Shown here in pieces: positions 63,380 through 64,000 of a stretch of DNA of 64,000 nucleotides. The stretch is from Solitalea longa (lineage in GTDB: Bacteria > Bacteroidota > Bacteroidia > Sphingobacteriales > Sphingobacteriaceae), in the NCBI RefSeq assembly GCF_002920915.1, contig NZ_PQVF01000014.1, forward strand, positions 31,438 through 95,437, in the 5' to 3' direction. The notes beneath the pieces are model-generated. The model saw only the letters and a program-made list of their open reading frames with translations, did not search any database and was not told the DNA's origin. Made by a program: the position numbers and the translations under genes. Numbering within the stretch: the first letter of the stretch is position 1; every line of letters starts with the position of its first letter.

Positions 63380-63859
63380 ATGTTCCTGGACGAAAAAATT
63401 GATAGATTAAAGCGCCTCTTTCAACCTGAAGACTTTAAGGTGCCGTTTACGAGTGGAAGTCAAATTTTAAAATCGATAGAATCCGAATTTATCATCAGGA
63501 AGGATGTGAGTAATAGCCACAATAATCTTCGGTGGAAATACAGCAACTGGTTTGATAATATAAAGAAGAAACTTCTGGTCAAAGCCATTGATCTAAATAG
63601 GCACAGTGAATGGATTGATAAGCTAGATGTAAATACAAACTATTGGATGGTGATTGCATATCAGAGTGCGCCTTCTATGAAACACTTTGTTTACGATTGC
63701 AAGCCCAATGCTCTTTTGGCGTTGCATTCCATCTCACAGGACGATTTCATGATAGTGGATAAAAAGTATTGTTGGTTTGCTTACTTCAGAGTTGATGGGC
63801 AAACGCAGCAAGCCGCAATCTATAGAAGTGGAGAAAAATTGACGCCCTTTGAACCGTAG
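63380..63859 (+). CDS. Hypothetical protein
   Basis: 159 residues, no signal peptide or membrane helix. Charged N-terminal helix (DEKIDRLKRLFQPEDF), then WKYSNWFDNIKKKLL and a strand-rich end (YCWFAYFRVDGQTQQAAIYRSG). I do not recognise the family. It follows the second 24-nt repeat and precedes a possible insertion sequence, so it is part of the accessory region. Confidence 0.7.
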   Translation: MFLDEKIDRLKRLFQPEDFKVPFTSGSQILKSIESEFIIRKDVSNSHNNLRWKYSNWFDNIKKKLLVKAIDLNRHSEWIDKLDVNTNYWMVIAYQSAPSMKHFVYDCKPNALLALHSISQDDFMIVDKKYCWFAYFRVDGQTQQAAIYRSGEKLTPFEP

Positions 63860-63920
63860 GGAGTAATTAAAAAAGCCTGAGTGTCTCGTCCTATTATAAC
63901 TATACATCAAAAAAAGATGT

Positions 63921-64000
63921 ATGGAAAAAAAGTTAGAACAAGACCAGTATTTAATTAGATTGCACAAGAAGAGTCGTTACGACAAGCGGCTGATTGTAAA
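63921..64000 (+). CDS. Start of a possible transposase (partial, runs off window)
   Basis: ATG at 63921 opens a frame reading EQDQYLIRLHKKSRYDKRL to the window end. The basic start and the stretch TGTCTCGTCC at 63882 upstream, which resembles an insertion-sequence end, suggest an IS3-like OrfA. The protein is too short here to be sure. Confidence 0.4.
   Translation, partial: MEKKLEQDQYLIRLHKKSRYDKRLIV

Overview
The window comes from a Bacteroidota genome, most likely of the Sphingobacteriaceae type (Solitalea/Pedobacter-like; the genus is an inference). The evidence is a gliding/type IX secretion gene set (sprE/porW, gldB), a FecI-FecR-SusC-SusD locus, an atpBEFHAG cluster without the beta and epsilon genes, coding without strong Shine-Dalgarno sites, and several promoters of the Bacteroidota TAnnTTTG type. 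I recognised no rRNA, tRNA, CRISPR array or complete insertion sequence.

Layout. 1-9.4 kb: the 5' part of sprE (minus), then an M23-like membrane protein whose LytM zinc ligands are lost, a bactofilin, an AtpZ/AtpI-like protein, a small membrane protein and atpB-E-F-H-A-G. 9.5-15.5 kb: a five-gene operon (ethanolamine-type permease, glutamine-synthetase-like ligase, iron alcohol dehydrogenase, gamma-glutamyl hydrolase, aldehyde dehydrogenase) that reads as gamma-glutamylation-based amino-alcohol (ethanolamine) catabolism. 15.7-37.3 kb: mostly housekeeping genes (ppc, an LTA-synthase-like protein, msrB, patatin, gldB, nadE, a ROK kinase, a Crp-type regulator, lnt, rsmI, serS, pyc), with a YhcG-type nuclease gene inserted between lnt and rsmI.

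37.4-49.7 kb is a polysaccharide utilization locus: ECF sigma factor, FecR anti-sigma, SusC with an STN domain, SusD, secreted GH13, secreted GH65 and a secreted calcineurin-like phosphoesterase. The SusC STN domain would signal through FecR to the sigma factor, and the two glycosidases point to an alpha-glucoside. 49.8-52.7 kb holds a TetR regulator with two matching NemR-type operators, a thioesterase and an MHS-family transporter. 53.1-57.5 kb is a minus-strand type III polyketide synthase cluster (small membrane protein, UbiA prenyltransferase, PKS, methyltransferase, FAD oxidoreductase), which resembles the srs phenolic-lipid operon plus a prenyltransferase.

57.7-64 kb: an SpmA/SpmB-like transporter, then a decayed accessory region with dispersed repeats, a protein split by an in-frame TAG, 5'-truncated frames, a DUF4175 fragment, a CvfB-like protein, a YciI gene flanked by direct repeats, and the start of what may be a transposase.

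Intergenic DNA is unusually rich in imperfect hairpins built from a few short words used in both orientations. One such repeat has entered the coding sequence of the GH65 gene as an in-frame 24-nt tandem repeat.
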